A program made the position numbers and the translations under genes. The notes under the pieces are model-generated. The model was not told the DNA's origin and did no database searches. It saw only the letters and a program-made list of their open reading frames with translations. From Melieria omissa (Eukaryota; Arthropoda; Insecta; Diptera; Ulidiidae): a stretch of DNA of 64,000 nucleotides. Below, one piece after another: positions 1-11,623 of the stretch. Location: NCBI GenBank assembly GCA_963971225.1, contig OZ020267.1:52345590-52409589 (forward strand), in the 5' to 3' direction. Numbering within the stretch: position 1 is the stretch's first letter; each line of letters starts with the position of its first letter.

Positions 1-430
1 GTCAATCAGTTAATTTGTCTAGCTATACATTCCGATCCGTTGTTCGGTCAATTTATTCGTCAACCAATTAATTTGTTTGTCTATACATTCCGATCCGTTG
101 TTCGGTCAATTTATTCGTCAACCAGTTAATTTGTCTGTCATTGAGATCCGTTGTTCGTTCGTCCGCCGGCCAGTTTATACGTCGGTCAGTTCATTTGTCT
201 CTCTATACATACCGATCCGTTGTTCGTTCGTCCACCGCTCAGTTTATACGTCGGTCACTTTATTCGTCAACCAGTTAATTTGTCTGTCTATACATTCCGA
301 TCCGTTGTTCGTTCGTCCGCCGGTCAGTTTATACGTCGGTCAATTTATTCGTCTGCCAATTCATTTGCCTGTCTGTACGTTCAGCTGTCCATTTATCTCC
401 AGGTCCAACTATTCCTTCATTAATTAATTC
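1..430. repeat. Degenerate minisatellite of 50-85-bp units
   Basis: The block GATCCGTTGTTCG recurs at about 34, 92, 145, 214 and 299. Between copies are variants of a phrase meaning GTCAATTTATTCGTC, AACCAGTTAATTTGTC and TGTCTATACATTCC. Spacing between blocks varies (58, 53, 69 and 85 bp), so this is an unequal, shuffled array rather than a clean tandem. The open frames across it come from repeat periodicity and lack of stops, not from a gene. In composition it resembles the reverse complement of the GACA/GATA tract at 11222-15330. The array continues off the left edge. Confidence 0.8.
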
Positions 431-2924
431 AATTCTTCGTCAAACGCCTGACTGTCCAACCGTCGTTATTTCTATTTGTATGTTTGTCTTTTCATCCATT
501 AGTCCTTTCGTTTATCCAGCAGTCCTAACGTTCATTCACACATCTTTCCACCTTAAACATGTTTAAATATAAACTTTTAATTAAACCCAGTTTTCCCTCG
601 AATCTGTTTTGTTATCTTCTGACTTAAACTGATTCTTACGAATACCTTTTAAATGGAAAATTGAACCTGTCCATGTTGCAGTGTAAAAATAAGTCGATCC
701 TAACCGACTCGAATACTTTTGCTGATTTCACTCATTTTGTTTTCTGCTGAATTTGTGCTCCAGTTGTTTGTTTTTTTTTTGTTTGTTTGCTTTGACAAAG
801 GTCACTTTTGCGTTGCTTGCCGCTTTCGTTCGGTTAAGTTGTTAGTTCAACTGTTAAATCTTTTACGCACTTTTTCGCATTTTCCTCTTCGGTGTATTTT
901 TACTTTGGTGTGTATGTACAATACTTAAGTCGATAAACATGTGACGAAAGCAGATAATCAAACGTCTGCCCGGCAGTTGTCACAGCAAATTGATAAATTG
1001 CATCCGATTTTGTTGGTCGGCTGTGTTGTTGACTTTGGTTTCAGACTAATACACGAAAAAGGAAAGGAAAACGCCTAAAGCTGTGGTTTGATTTGTTTTG
1101 TTTTGTTTTTGCATGACGATTGAAAACGAAGATTGATGGCGTTTTGATAAACAGTTAAAATGATTTTTGCACTTATGGCAAAAACATTGTTGTTGTTAGG
1201 TTACAGATTAAGTCAACAATTTTTATTTGATGACACACAACGATTGTGACGGCTTGAATATGATTCTGAGAAGCGATCATCATGTTTTAGCAAATTAATG
1301 ATTACATTGATGGAAAAGTATATAATGAATATAGGAAATTATATGGAAATACAAGACATGTTATTGGGTTGCATGGAGTTTAATAATAATGGGTTTTGGA
1401 TACGTCGAAATCATCAACAATTTGTGAGTTTCAAAGTCAATGCAGAAAATTCAATGCAAAGATTCTTCAAATGTTTGTGCTGTGAAAGTTCATGATAAAT
1501 GATTTTAATGCAATTTGACTGTATTTATTTATTTAAATGCCCAACCTGCTTCTGCTTTTGCGCATAAATTTATTTTAAATAATTTCACTTTTCAATTGCC
1601 AACCCTTGACACATTCGGACTTAACAGGAATCAAAAAGTTTCAGTGTTTGCATGACAAACTTTATTTATTGTTTTACGCTAAAAGTGCACAGCAGTTGTT
1701 CAAAGAAGATTTTCAATTATTTTTGACGAAATTTTGAGCGTTTTATTTTAAACGTCATATTTATTCTAACGTCAGCGCCATAAATAAAACATAGATTCCA
1801 TACCAAAGGAGACTTAAATTTTTTGTCCTTTTCTCATTCTTCGTCAGTTTGTCTTTTTCTTTGGAATGACCACTACGACAAAAGTCCTTGTAGGGCAATC
1901 CTAGTCGTCCTTTTAGCATGTGTACTCATTAGTTATTTCGTGAGCACATCATCCGCTTTACTAATGGAGATCCAGCCTAAGTTAAGTAGTTGTTTGGATC
2001 CAATACTCATTAGTGGTGGCTATAGTCATATAATACTTATTCCATCAAAGTTGGTGTTAAGTATTTAAGTGTAAAACTCTGACTAATCTACCTTTAACTA
2101 AAACAACCCAACCTTTAACTAAAGCAAATCGTTGCTCGTCGAAAAAAGTTGTAACAAATTTTTGGAAACATTTTTCCAAACTATTTAAGCACTGAAGCCA
2201 TTTCAGCTAAACAAAAAACAAACGGCCGCAACTAAAGCAATTCTTTTTACCACCTCTTCTCCTCGAGGTTTGTGAAAAGTATACAAAATTCCCACTTCAA
2301 CTGCGACCTCTCATTCACACATTGACTGCCACGTTGCCAATGTTGCCTACATTTGGCATTTAGACTGTCTTGCAATTCTGTTCGCACCACGCATGACAAT
2401 CAACTAGTTGTCACTTGTCACCACTGACAGTTATTGAATGATGTGCAGCAATTTTCAAATGTTGCGCGCCACTAGACGCCATTTAGAGATCACTTAAAAT
2501 TCCGCTTGCCAGACATTTTGCTGCTAATAGCGTTGCATGTGTGAGAACGTTTGACATGTTGCAGAAAAGTGTGAAAATTAAAAATAAAAAAATCGCAAAA
2601 TATTAAATACGTGCAGATGTTTACGACAGACGAACTAGAGTGCAATAAATATCAAATATTGAGTTTTTTTTCGATTATTTCAGACATTGCGTTTGTCATG
2701 GCCTGTAAGGAGTTGTTGTATATTTTTTATATTATCAATGTATATTTTGGTATATTATGGTATAAGTATTTTCATATATTCTAATATCAATAGACAGCAA
2801 CATTTCAAACGCGAGTCAGCAATGCGAATATTGCATCGTTCACTGCCGGAATTCAGTTGGCAAAATTAATAAATTGCTTTGACCTGGTATTGGTTTAAAT
2901 AAATAAATAAATTTATCAACAAAA
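431..2924. other. Gene-free AT-rich DNA
   Basis: I see no supported gene here. Open frames are short, and the longest (81 codons near 1823) has no recognisable domain. The stretch holds T-rich runs near 770, a short TTTTG run near 1096 and ordinary AT-rich sequence. It could be intron or intergenic DNA. Confidence 0.6.
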
Positions 2925-4370
2925 ATTTCAGTAAAGAAGGCCAATTTTCATAAGGAAAAACGTAAAACAATGAAGAATTTGTCTGAAATTTTGTGTTGTG
3001 AATGGAATGTTGTGTGCGAACCTTATAAAAATATTAGAAAAGGCTTGAAGTGTGTTAATTGTATTTGAAGACGCACTTACGAATGGTTTGCGTTCAAGAA
3101 GGGCAGAGAGATCGTCAAAGACATGCGACTGGCTAAGGGTTTCATCGATTGAAAATATCGAAAGCTTCGAGGTAATCAATAATTACATTTTAAAACAGAT
3201 TGCTTGTGACTTTAGTACATCTAACGAGCATATTTGTTTTGATTTTGATTGATGTTTGGGACAAAAAAAAACGAAATTTATCCAAAAATTACAATACTGC
3301 CGATCTCTTTAGACATGCTGGATCGATTTATTTTTGCTTTTGTATTCCTGGAAGTTTTTTTAACTAAAGTATTGACAAGTCATAGATCTTTATAGGAGTT
3401 TGACTTGCAAATAGTTAGTTCAACTCATTAGAAATGAAGGCACAAAGCGAACCGAAACCATGAAACCACTTCGAAGTCACTCAAAAGTCAAAGTAATGTT
3501 CTTTCTTTTCGTAGATATTTGTGGTTTGGTATATTTAATAGTAAATTGTTTTCTCCCAATTTAGTATTACACACTCTTCAAATAGAGCATTTATTGCTTT
3601 GAAAATTTACTTATTTTTCCGATATTTAGTCAAAATTGTATGAAATTTGATATACTGGAAGCGAAGTTATGGCGTCTGAATTAAAAGTATGTTTGTGTCA
3701 TTGGTACAAAAATTAACAATGAGCAAAGCGACAATATTAACTTTTGTTTTAAACTTCTTAAAACTTTAACTGAAACCTTTCAATTGATAAACCAAGTTTA
3801 TATCGATGGTTATTTATCAGATTTCGAGCCATAAATTATGACCAACGTGTTAGCCATCTGCGATCACTGCATATTCCATCAAAACTGGGCAGTAATTCAT
3901 CAAAGATCACTCAAAATCTTAGTTAAAAATTTTAAAGTTGGACTTAAGCATATCAATAATATTAATTTATCCCACTTTAGCTGAACATTTGACTATAGAA
4001 CATTTGACTATCTCATTGAAAACACTTGTGACTTATTTTTTGAATAAAAGTCTCATTTTAACCATCAACCTGATGCGGAACCGTGCGACTTTCACCTTTG
4101 ATGCATTCCACCTTTCATGCATTCCACCTTTGATGCATTTCACCTTTGATGCACTTCACCTTTCATGCATTCCGCCTTTCATGCTTTTTTCGATGAAAAA
4201 ATGGCATTTTAAGGATGTAGAAGCCATCCAAAAGGTTTGTATCGACGTCCTAAAGGATCCTGGCAACGGATCTAAAACAATCATTAGACATGATTTTAGA
4301 TCATACAAATCGCTGTATTGAGCCTCAAGTGGACTATTTAAAAAAAAATAAAATAGCTGTTTTACCAAAA
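2925..4370 (+). pseudogene. Ancient mariner-like transposase relic
   Basis: Fragments in changing frames match a D34D mariner transposase in the right order. Around 3000-3060 is an N-terminal helix-turn-helix remnant with VNGMLCANLIKILEKA in one frame. At 3079-3130 YEWFAFKKGREIVKD matches the YEWFKRFKEGRE block. At 3470-3530 RSHSKVKVMFFLFVDICGLV matches the SRSKVKVMLIVFFD core strand. At 4072-4100 PDAEPCDFHL corresponds to SPDLAPCDF, which holds the third catalytic Asp. At 4195-4330 MKKWHFKDVEAIQK and LDHTNRCIEPQVDYLKK correspond to the C-terminus. The second catalytic block is not recognisable, stops and frameshifts are many, and no terminal repeats were found. The order of matches makes the call good; the ends are approximate. 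Confidence 0.65.
4093..4184 (+). repeat. 16-bp minisatellite inside the mariner relic
   Basis: About 5.75 units of CACCTTTGATGCATTC, with variants TTCATGC and GCACTT, run head to tail. They lie exactly at the codons for the FHLF block of the relic transposase, between PDAEPCDFHL and MKKWHF. The array appears to have expanded from the transposon's own coding sequence after it lost function. Confidence 0.85.
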
Positions 4371-6285
4371 ATAATTGTTTTCATTAATTTTTTAGAAGTT
4401 TAAACATGAAACGACTTCTTGAAACAGGCAAAAACGCTCGCATTGAAGCAAATTCAAAAGTTGTGAATCTGAATTTTTTTTACTTGTTGTAATATAGATG
4501 GACTAGCGAGACAGCCAATCAACTTTTCAAGTCTCTTCATCCCATGACCTGGACTTGACGGCCTTTCAAAGTTGAACGTTTTATTATATTATTTTCACTT
4601 CTAGCAAAATATCGTTAACAAGGCTGTCTTCAGATGCCCGTAGAATCTATGTTTTTCAAAGAAATCCTATTATTTTTCACATGTGGGATTACAATTTTTA
4701 AGCAATTAATATGTCAAAAAATTGTATTTCAGAAATGTTTATTTTGACATAAAAAAGCATTTGTAACATTTGCCTAATGTTTTAATAAAAATGAGAAAAA
4801 TCGGGATTTTCTCTGAACTATAACTTTCGAGATTCCACAGCATTACACGAAATACGTATACACTGATTAGGTGGAACATTCAGCTAAATGATGGTACCAA
4901 ACTCATCTGCAGAGTCTTGCGACTAAATGAATGCGAGCAATTTTCCCATGCCAACCCAAGCACTTTTTGTATTCAGTTCTGCTGAGCAACGATATATTTT
5001 TAATTGCTGAGCAAAACTATAACGTATGAAAAACAGTTAGGCTGGTAGTGAAAGGAATAAATATGTATTTAAATGTATAGAATTGAGATATGTATATATA
5101 TACCGCATTGAGTTATCTATGTCCGTCTGTTAATATGTCTTCCAATTCGTCTGTCTGATGAAAGGTATTCACAATTGCTTTCGAAAAAGTTGAGACACGA
5201 AACTGAAACATCGTAAAAACACTTTGAAAATCATGAGAGCAACATATTGCCTAAAATGGGCGTGGTTTGCCCATTTTTTTTACAGAGTTGCCATATAAAG
5301 ATATTTTTCAAAATATGAACTTTTAAATATTTACCGTTCGTTAAGGGATATTTTTGTCTGGAAATAGGTGTGACATGCCTCTTTAACCCCTTGAGATACA
5401 TAATAAGTCATTAGTTTAACTTTTAGTAAGGAAAGTTATATTTGTCAGTTAACCTTTTCCGTGCTTTATAAAAGTAAATGAATAGTTTAGATTTTTTTAA
5501 GAGTTTGCCTACTTTTATAAAAGTTGGCTATGTGTCTTCGAAGGACATTTTAATGCATGAAAACAAGATTTTAGCCTATTTTAATATTGTTAAAAATAAA
5601 GTCTGTATGGAGAATAGGCGTGGCCGCGGGCGAATTTTTTTCATTTTTGGAATAAATCATCTTCTACTTTTGGAAAACCGTTATGCGAAAATTTAATTCT
5701 TTATCTTTTTTATTTCCGAAGTTATTAAATCTTTTGTTATACTTTCGGAAACCATTAACCGTGCTGCGAAAAAGTGCTCAAATTAAAAAACCCTAAAACA
5801 CGTATAACTTTATTTTTGATCTTCTACGAGAATCAGTTATTAAAATATTGACTTATTTTTTGCTTCTGATTATGCACATCTCTAAAACTCTTAACTTCCG
5901 ACTGTAGGGTACCAGCTCCTGGTAAGGGTAATTTAAAAAAATCACACCATACAATTCTCTGAGGAATTCTAAAGTTAATAGCGAAATTTCAGTTCTCTAG
6001 TTCAAAAACTATAGATTCTAAAGCTCAAAACAGGCTATGCGAGCGTTTTTGCCTGTTTTTCCCCAACGTGCAGCGTACTTCTGTATGATCTCAAAACTTA
6101 AATGGTATACCCCGCTTTGACGTAATTAAAGCTACACAGCGAAACTGTTGAACGGAACTGAAAGCAGTGTTGGAAAAATATTTTAAAGATAGGAAAAAAC
6201 GCAGACATAACGATGTGTTAGTATGAATGTTGAAGGTGACAAAATATTGTAAATATTGATAAATAAATAAATGAAAATACATTAA
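4371..6285. other. Gene-free AT-rich DNA
   Basis: No supported gene. Open frames stay under 75 codons and show no motif. Sequence is AT-rich with scattered homopolymers. No terminal repeats or tandem arrays were seen. Confidence 0.55.
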
Positions 6286-6368
6286 CCCATTAGTGCATAA
6301 AGTTAAAATATTTAACTTCTGTTTTAAAAGGATAAACCTTGAGTAAAATATATATAACTCCTAATGGG
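6286..6368. mobile_element. 83-bp TTAA-bounded mini element (piggyBac-like ends)
   Basis: The element starts CCCATTAGTG directly after TTAA (6282-6285) and ends CTAATGGG directly before TTAA (6369-6372). The ends are inverted copies of each other. TTAA duplication and a CCC start are hallmarks of piggyBac-type elements. The same end sequence bounds the 506-bp element at 45332-45837. It has no coding capacity, so it would be a tiny non-autonomous derivative. A chance match of this layout is unlikely but not excluded at this size. Confidence 0.6.
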
Positions 6369-6372
6369 TTAA

Positions 6373-7526
6373 TCAATCGCCTTGGCGAGTTTGAGGCAAA
6401 GCTTGACCCCAGTCTTTAGCACCGACACAGTCAACATCCACTTACAAAAAATATGCATTTTTTTACACTCACCAACCTACCTAAATACTTAAGCTATTAA
6501 TATTCATTCAATATTTAAATGAAATTATTAAGGTTCAATATTACTTTTCATAATGTTTCTGCCCTTTTAACGTTCTTCTATTCGCTGAAATGCCGCAAAA
6601 GACTGCCATGAGCTAATTTTTGAATATTCTCACAGACTTTTTATTACACAATTTCACAGGCATACATGAACATATAATATACGGACACACACACAAACAT
6701 ATATAAGCACAGTTGTGCTCTTAAAGTTTTCTATTCCACTTCAGCGAGCCCCTTCTTCGCTCCAATTCTTCTTCTAGCAAATGCACATCTGCATGCCGAG
6801 CAGCCGGCACACGCGCGCCTAATTGTTATTACTGTTGGCTTTTTATAGTCGATTGTTATAGTTTTTGTTGTTGTTGTTAATATGGCAACAACTTATGCAG
6901 TACGAGTCGCAGTTATTCGCTTCCCTTATGCATTATACATGTGATTTTATTGTTTTTATTGCTGATGGCGCACATTGTGGTTATTACCACAATTGCATTT
7001 ATTATTGTTGTTGTTTTTGTTTCCGTGTAACATTTTATTACGGTGAGAATAACTAAACAGCAAACTGGATAAAACAGCAGGAGTTGCTGCACTTTCGTCC
7101 AGGCAAATTGATTGCATGCGGTTAAGGCACAACGCCCATGCAACACTGGACTGAAATTGCAAAAATCTAAAAAAGTAACACTTTTTAAACGAAAAAATCT
7201 TTTTCAAATTTAAACAAATCGTTTTGTAACTTAAATTTTCATGCAAAACAATCAACTGCCAAGTTGAGTGAAACGATTTATTAAATCAATTTTCTTCATT
7301 TTCTGCCAATTTGCACGCCAACTGCACGCAGCCGAAAGCTCTGGCGAAAAAAATATTAAGGACAATGCAAAATAAAAAATCAACATTAAATGCAATCATA
7401 ACAAGTAAGAGCTCTACAGTCGGTATGCGTCGACTAATTTACTTAATTTAAGAAGATTGTAAGAGGATTTGTGATTATTTTCTACTGGATTGTCATAAGA
7501 AATTAATAAAAATTTTATATAATATT
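6373..7526. other. Gene-free DNA with GTT microsatellite
   Basis: No supported gene. A short (GTT)n tract lies near 6866 and others near 7000. Open frames are short and reflect these tracts. Confidence 0.55.
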
Positions 7527-8037
7527 ACACCGTGCGACAGCATTTTTCACACCGGCAAAAATCCATATGCAAAATCCATAATACGTACTCAGTTTTTCAT
7601 TGCTACGTCCTTTGTCCTTTTAAAAGGACTTGAAATTGGGACACGTGATCAAGGAGATTTTGGGTTTTAACATATTTACTTTTCAAGAAACTTGTATATA
7701 AATTTTCAAGGATATAAAGGATTAAAATTTTCAAAGGACCTTTTTCATATCCTTTTTTTTACAAATAGATAAAAAATCAATTTTATTTAAAATCTTGAGC
7801 CTTTTCTCTTTCATGTGATATACATATCGCCATATTCTAACGAGGTTACGTATATTTTATATTTTTATATTTTTTTTATTTTTCATCCTCTTCAAAATTG
7901 TGAACTCCTTTTAAAAGGACAAAGTATGTAGAAATGGAAAACTGAGTATACAGTACTACTATGTTTGGTCTCAAGTTTCACGCTTTTATGGATTTTTGCC
8001 AGTGTGAAAAAATTTTTTAATTTTTGTCGCACGGTGT
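7527..8037. mobile_element. MITE with ACACCGTGCGACA ends (full copy)
   Basis: The left end begins ACACCGTGCGACA and the right end finishes with its inverse, TGTCGCACGGTGT. The inverted match continues inwards through TTTTTCACACCGGCAAAAATC and its mirror, about 40-50 bp in all. The inside is AT-rich and holds TCCTTTTAAAAGGAC palindromes near both ends, with no coding capacity. Partial copies of the same family lie at 31762-32069 and 33735-34113. The target duplication cannot be read unambiguously (AT, TA or a similar short site), so the superfamily is open. Confidence 0.85.
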
Positions 8038-8152
8038 TATGGTTGATTCTAGTCCATAAATGGTTTGGCATGCATTAGGCAGCAACTTGTAGTGGTGAAA
8101 AAAATCTATGGTTTATCTAAGTTGCAATGCAATTTTTTAAGTGGTCGTCTAA

Positions 8153-9800
8153 AGGTGCTTGTACACTAGGAAACATTTCACAAGGAAACATGTCGGAAAT
8201 AGGGAAGAAACACGTTTCCCTAGTGTATAAGGCCATGAAAACTTGTTTCTGTGAAAATGGAAACAGTTTCCGGCATTGTTTCCTTGTTTCTGGGCAACGA
8301 AAATTCGAAAATGTTTCCATAGTGTACAATACTTGAAATCATCATGAGGGAAACATTTTTTCAAGTTTCCATGTGTTTTCGTGTTTCCGGTGTCAATGGA
8401 AACACGCATGGGAAACATTTCGAATTTCCCAAAAATTTTGTTTTGAATGTTAGAAAAATTTTTCAATTTCGCGTCGCATAATGACAATGGTAAATATTTT
8501 TGATGAGGAAATCCTAACCCACTTTAGCAAGAGTCAACGAGGTGCGAGCGAATTGTTTGATTGGAGGGATGGATACCAGTCCGAACTTATTTCTGCGGTG
8601 AAAAAGCACCGTTCCCTTTGGGACATTTCCAGCCCTGACCTCAAGTTGCGGGAATAAGCTCTCGGTTTGGCAAGCGGTGGCAAATAAAAAAGAAAAACTT
8701 TGCATATTTTGAAGGCCTTTGTTTTTAAGTAAATCATTGATAAATCGCTGAAAAGTGTTGAAATTGGCATAAGCACATTTTTGATATTATTTCGATGCTA
8801 ATGAGTATTCCGCCAAAAATGCTGCCTCAGTTGTATTGCATGATGTTTCTTCTTAAGATATTTATACACTTCGTAACTTGATTTATGAAACATCTGTACA
8901 ATTTGCGCCATCGGAAGAAACGCCTTGAAATTCCATATTTTCTTACTTTTAAACCTTATTACAACGCCAATTTACAACGCATAATATTGATTAATGTCAG
9001 AAATGAAGGAGTAAGATGTTGTAAGTGCAACGATATAAAAATCATGTCTATAGGATTATTGGTCGGAAATTACAGTTGAAAACGTGAAAAAACTCGAGAA
9101 AAAATTGAAAAAATTACACTCCCATTTTTTACGAAAACTAGAGCTGTTACATACAAACGGATTATGGTTTTGAAAACAGCGCGGAAAACTATTCAGATTC
9201 ATGTAAAAATCTTTATGCAACAGACATGCTGTTGTCCAGTTTTATTAACTCGATTGAAGCTCTCACTCGACTTTCGACGAGTCGACATTAAAAAAAAATT
9301 ACAAAACTGGATCGGATATTCCGTGGATAGTTCTCGTAGTAATTTGACGCATAATCCCGACGTTGAATTCAAGGTCTGGTCCACCAACGTCGTTTTTGCT
9401 TTCTCTTTTTGCACTACACAGAGCATATACTGCTGAAAATAATTTGTTTATTTCCGTAGTTTTAGTTTTTATTTAGGTATTTGCCAATATTTTTTCACTC
9501 ACCGACATACAATAACAAATTTCAAACGTTGAAATCAAGCACCACATGTTTCCAACAACATTGTACAATGACGTAGTGTACAAAGACTAGAAACATACCG
9601 GGTTGGAAACATCGGAAACATCGTAGGGGAAGAACTTGGAAACATTTCAAATTGTTTCCGGCAACGTGTTTCCCACAATTTGTATTTCTAGTGTACAAAG
9701 TACTGAAAACATGTTGCCGCACAACAAGAAACATTTATGTTTCCGATGTGTTTCCAATAGCATGTTTCCATGTGAAATGTTTCCTAGTGTACAAGCACCT
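8153..9800. mobile_element. PIF/Harbinger-type element, non-autonomous
   Basis: The left end reads AGGTGCTTGTACACTAGGAA and the right end is its exact inverse. Similarity continues through AACATTTCAC. Both ends are flanked by TAA (8150-8152 and 9801-9803), the 3-bp TWA-type duplication of PIF/Harbinger elements. Inside each end (8160-8450 and 9540-9780) the motif GGAAACA or its inverse TGTTTCC recurs many times, likely subterminal transposase-binding sites. The interior carries a broken MADF-type gene at 8481-8712, which fits because Harbinger elements carry a Myb/SANT/MADF DNA-binding partner. No DDE transposase was seen. Total length is 1648 bp. Confidence 0.85.
8481..8712 (+). pseudogene. 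MADF-type DNA-binding protein gene, frameshifted
   Basis: From ATG 8481 a frame of 58 codons runs to TAA at 8655-8657. It includes ELFDWRDGYQ followed by SELISAVKKHRSLWDISSPD and LKLR, the start of a MADF domain (helix 1 with the L-W-D turn and the SPDLKLR loop). Skipping one base near 8652 lets the domain continue as NKLSVWQAVANKKEKL, which fits MADF helix 2 with its Trp. A single-base frameshift therefore broke it. It lies inside the Harbinger-type element, where such a protein would help the transposase bind the subterminal repeats. The rest of the protein cannot be recognised. Confidence 0.65.
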
Positions 9801-9998
9801 TAACAACCATTATTTCATAACTTCTTAGCTCAGACCTACAAGAATTTAGTTGAAAGGTTGTAATAGTCATACTGAACTTTATTCAATTTGCATTCGGTTG
9901 CAATGAATTTCGGTTGAAATATGTTTTATTTTTTTTCATTTTGACAAAATTGTTTTTTCTATAACTAGATTTCATTTCACTTTAATTGAACAAATATA

Positions 9999-11219
9999 TA
10001 GGGGAATGGTTCCGGTTGTGGGCACCTTTTTGTTTTTGGTTCATAACTTTTTACCAAGTTCTTCTTAATCGGACATATGGACATCTATGGAAAGCTAGAA
10101 ACCTTAGCTAACAAGTAATGACAAAAGTAAATCGATTCCGTCAAATAGAAAAGTTGTTTTTGTTAATTTTGTAAAGTAGTCATTTTTAACAAAAATTTTT
10201 TTTTGGTTCGGTTGTGGGCACGCCTGAAAAATCTGGTGGAAACGGAAAAACCAACACGAATATAGAAAAACATTAAGTTTTAATTATTTGAAGCACAATG
10301 CACGCATGTGAAGTAGCTGGTACGCATGTCGGCACATTTTGGATGGACGGGCATTTCAAAATGTAAGTGACCAAGTCATTCTCCTGGGCTGTCAAGAAGA
10401 CCTAAAGTAAAATGAAATTCAACCTAATTAATCAACACTCTTCAAGTGCTGTGACGTGAAGAAGGTGGAAAACACCAGTCAACCTGATTCGATAACATCC
10501 ACGAAAAGAAGAAAAAGAAGAAAACACCACCGTCGACAGCTTTGATGTCTCCGAAATTTTCTTCCACCTTCTTTTTGTAGCGTTGGAGATTGGTTTGGGA
10601 AATCGCACACGCTGCGGCAGTCGATTTTATGGTTAGCTTATCTGCAGAACAATGTTAAATTACATCCAGCACATTAAAAAAGATATCGGAGGATTTTGTT
10701 TATTTACCCTTGGAAGATATAGCTAAAACAACCAAAAAATGCGTTAGAAGACCATTTTCGATGAAATAACTTACCAAAACTTACCAAATCACTAAAAGAT
10801 GGGTGCCCACAACCGAACTAATTGCAGTGCCCACAACCGAATTTGGCAGCCATTTTGAGAAGTAGTGAAAAATTTGTTCGGGGTAAACATATTGGTTGTA
10901 ATCAATATTGGATCACAAAGTATAATAAATTTACTAAATAAAAATTCATTTTACTCGCCTTCTCGATGGATTCACTTCGATTTATGACATCATTTAAAAT
11001 GTGTAAAAAAATGTTTGTCTTATTTTTTAAGCACAGAAAGATATATATGGTCCCAGCACAAAGCAGGCGTGTCTGTTCGACTCAGTATTTGGCACAAAAA
11101 GATCGTGGTTCCATAATGAACAAATGGCCTTAGTCAAAAAAACCCAGCCTGCTTTCTATCAAGAGATACGAAGGGGTGCCCACAACCGAACTATGCCCAC
11201 AACCGAACTTTTTACCCTA
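9999..11219. mobile_element. pogo/Tigger-like element, internally decayed
   Basis: The ends are TAGGGG... and ...ACCCTA between TA dinucleotides (9997-9998 and 11220-11221), the duplication expected for the Tc1/mariner/pogo order. Just inside, GTTCGGTTGTGGGCA (left, with variants at 10012 and 10206) and its inverse (10801, 10827, 11175 and 11193) form repeated, mostly inverted subterminal blocks. The interior carries minus-strand remnants of a pogo-type transposase at 10275-10630. Length is 1221 bp. Confidence 0.75.
10275..10630 (-). pseudogene. pogo/Tigger-type transposase N-terminal remnant
   Basis: Read on the minus strand, 10630-10524 gives KSTAAACAISQTNLQRYKKK, a helix-turn-helix of the pipsqueak type (compare the KSLRAAA...IPRSTLQRY pattern of pogo and Tigger transposases). 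Downstream, 10400-10275 gives LTAQENDLVTYIL, matching the FT.EQE.ELV.YIL start of the second DNA-binding (CENP-B-type) region. The DDE catalytic region is absent. Order and orientation agree with the family. Confidence 0.65.
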
Positions 11220-11623
11220 TAGTAAAACAAGCAAAGTAGGAATAACATAACATCGCTATTAACAAACTTCTTCAAAAGGCGAATGAAAAACAGACAGAGG
11301 GCGGATGGACTGACAGATAAAAACGAACAAATATATAGACGAATGGATGGAGGGGCCCACCCCATGAATAGACTGTTCGATGGATGGACTCGTAGACAGA
11401 AATATGCATAACACATAAAATGAATGAGAAAATGGAGAAACAGAAAAAAAAATATTTTATAAACCGATGAATTGACAGATGGATAGACAGGTAACAGGTG
11501 AATATGCGGACGACTAGTTGTATGGATAAAAGGACAGGATTGCGAACTCACTGATAAACAGATGTGTAAACAGATGGATGTACAGACTGGTGTAAAGGTG
11601 TATGGACATACGAAAGCTACTTA

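Noticed and set aside
77..427. 116-codon plus-strand open frame at the left edge
   Set aside because: Its residues repeat with the minisatellite and two frames are open at once; not a gene.
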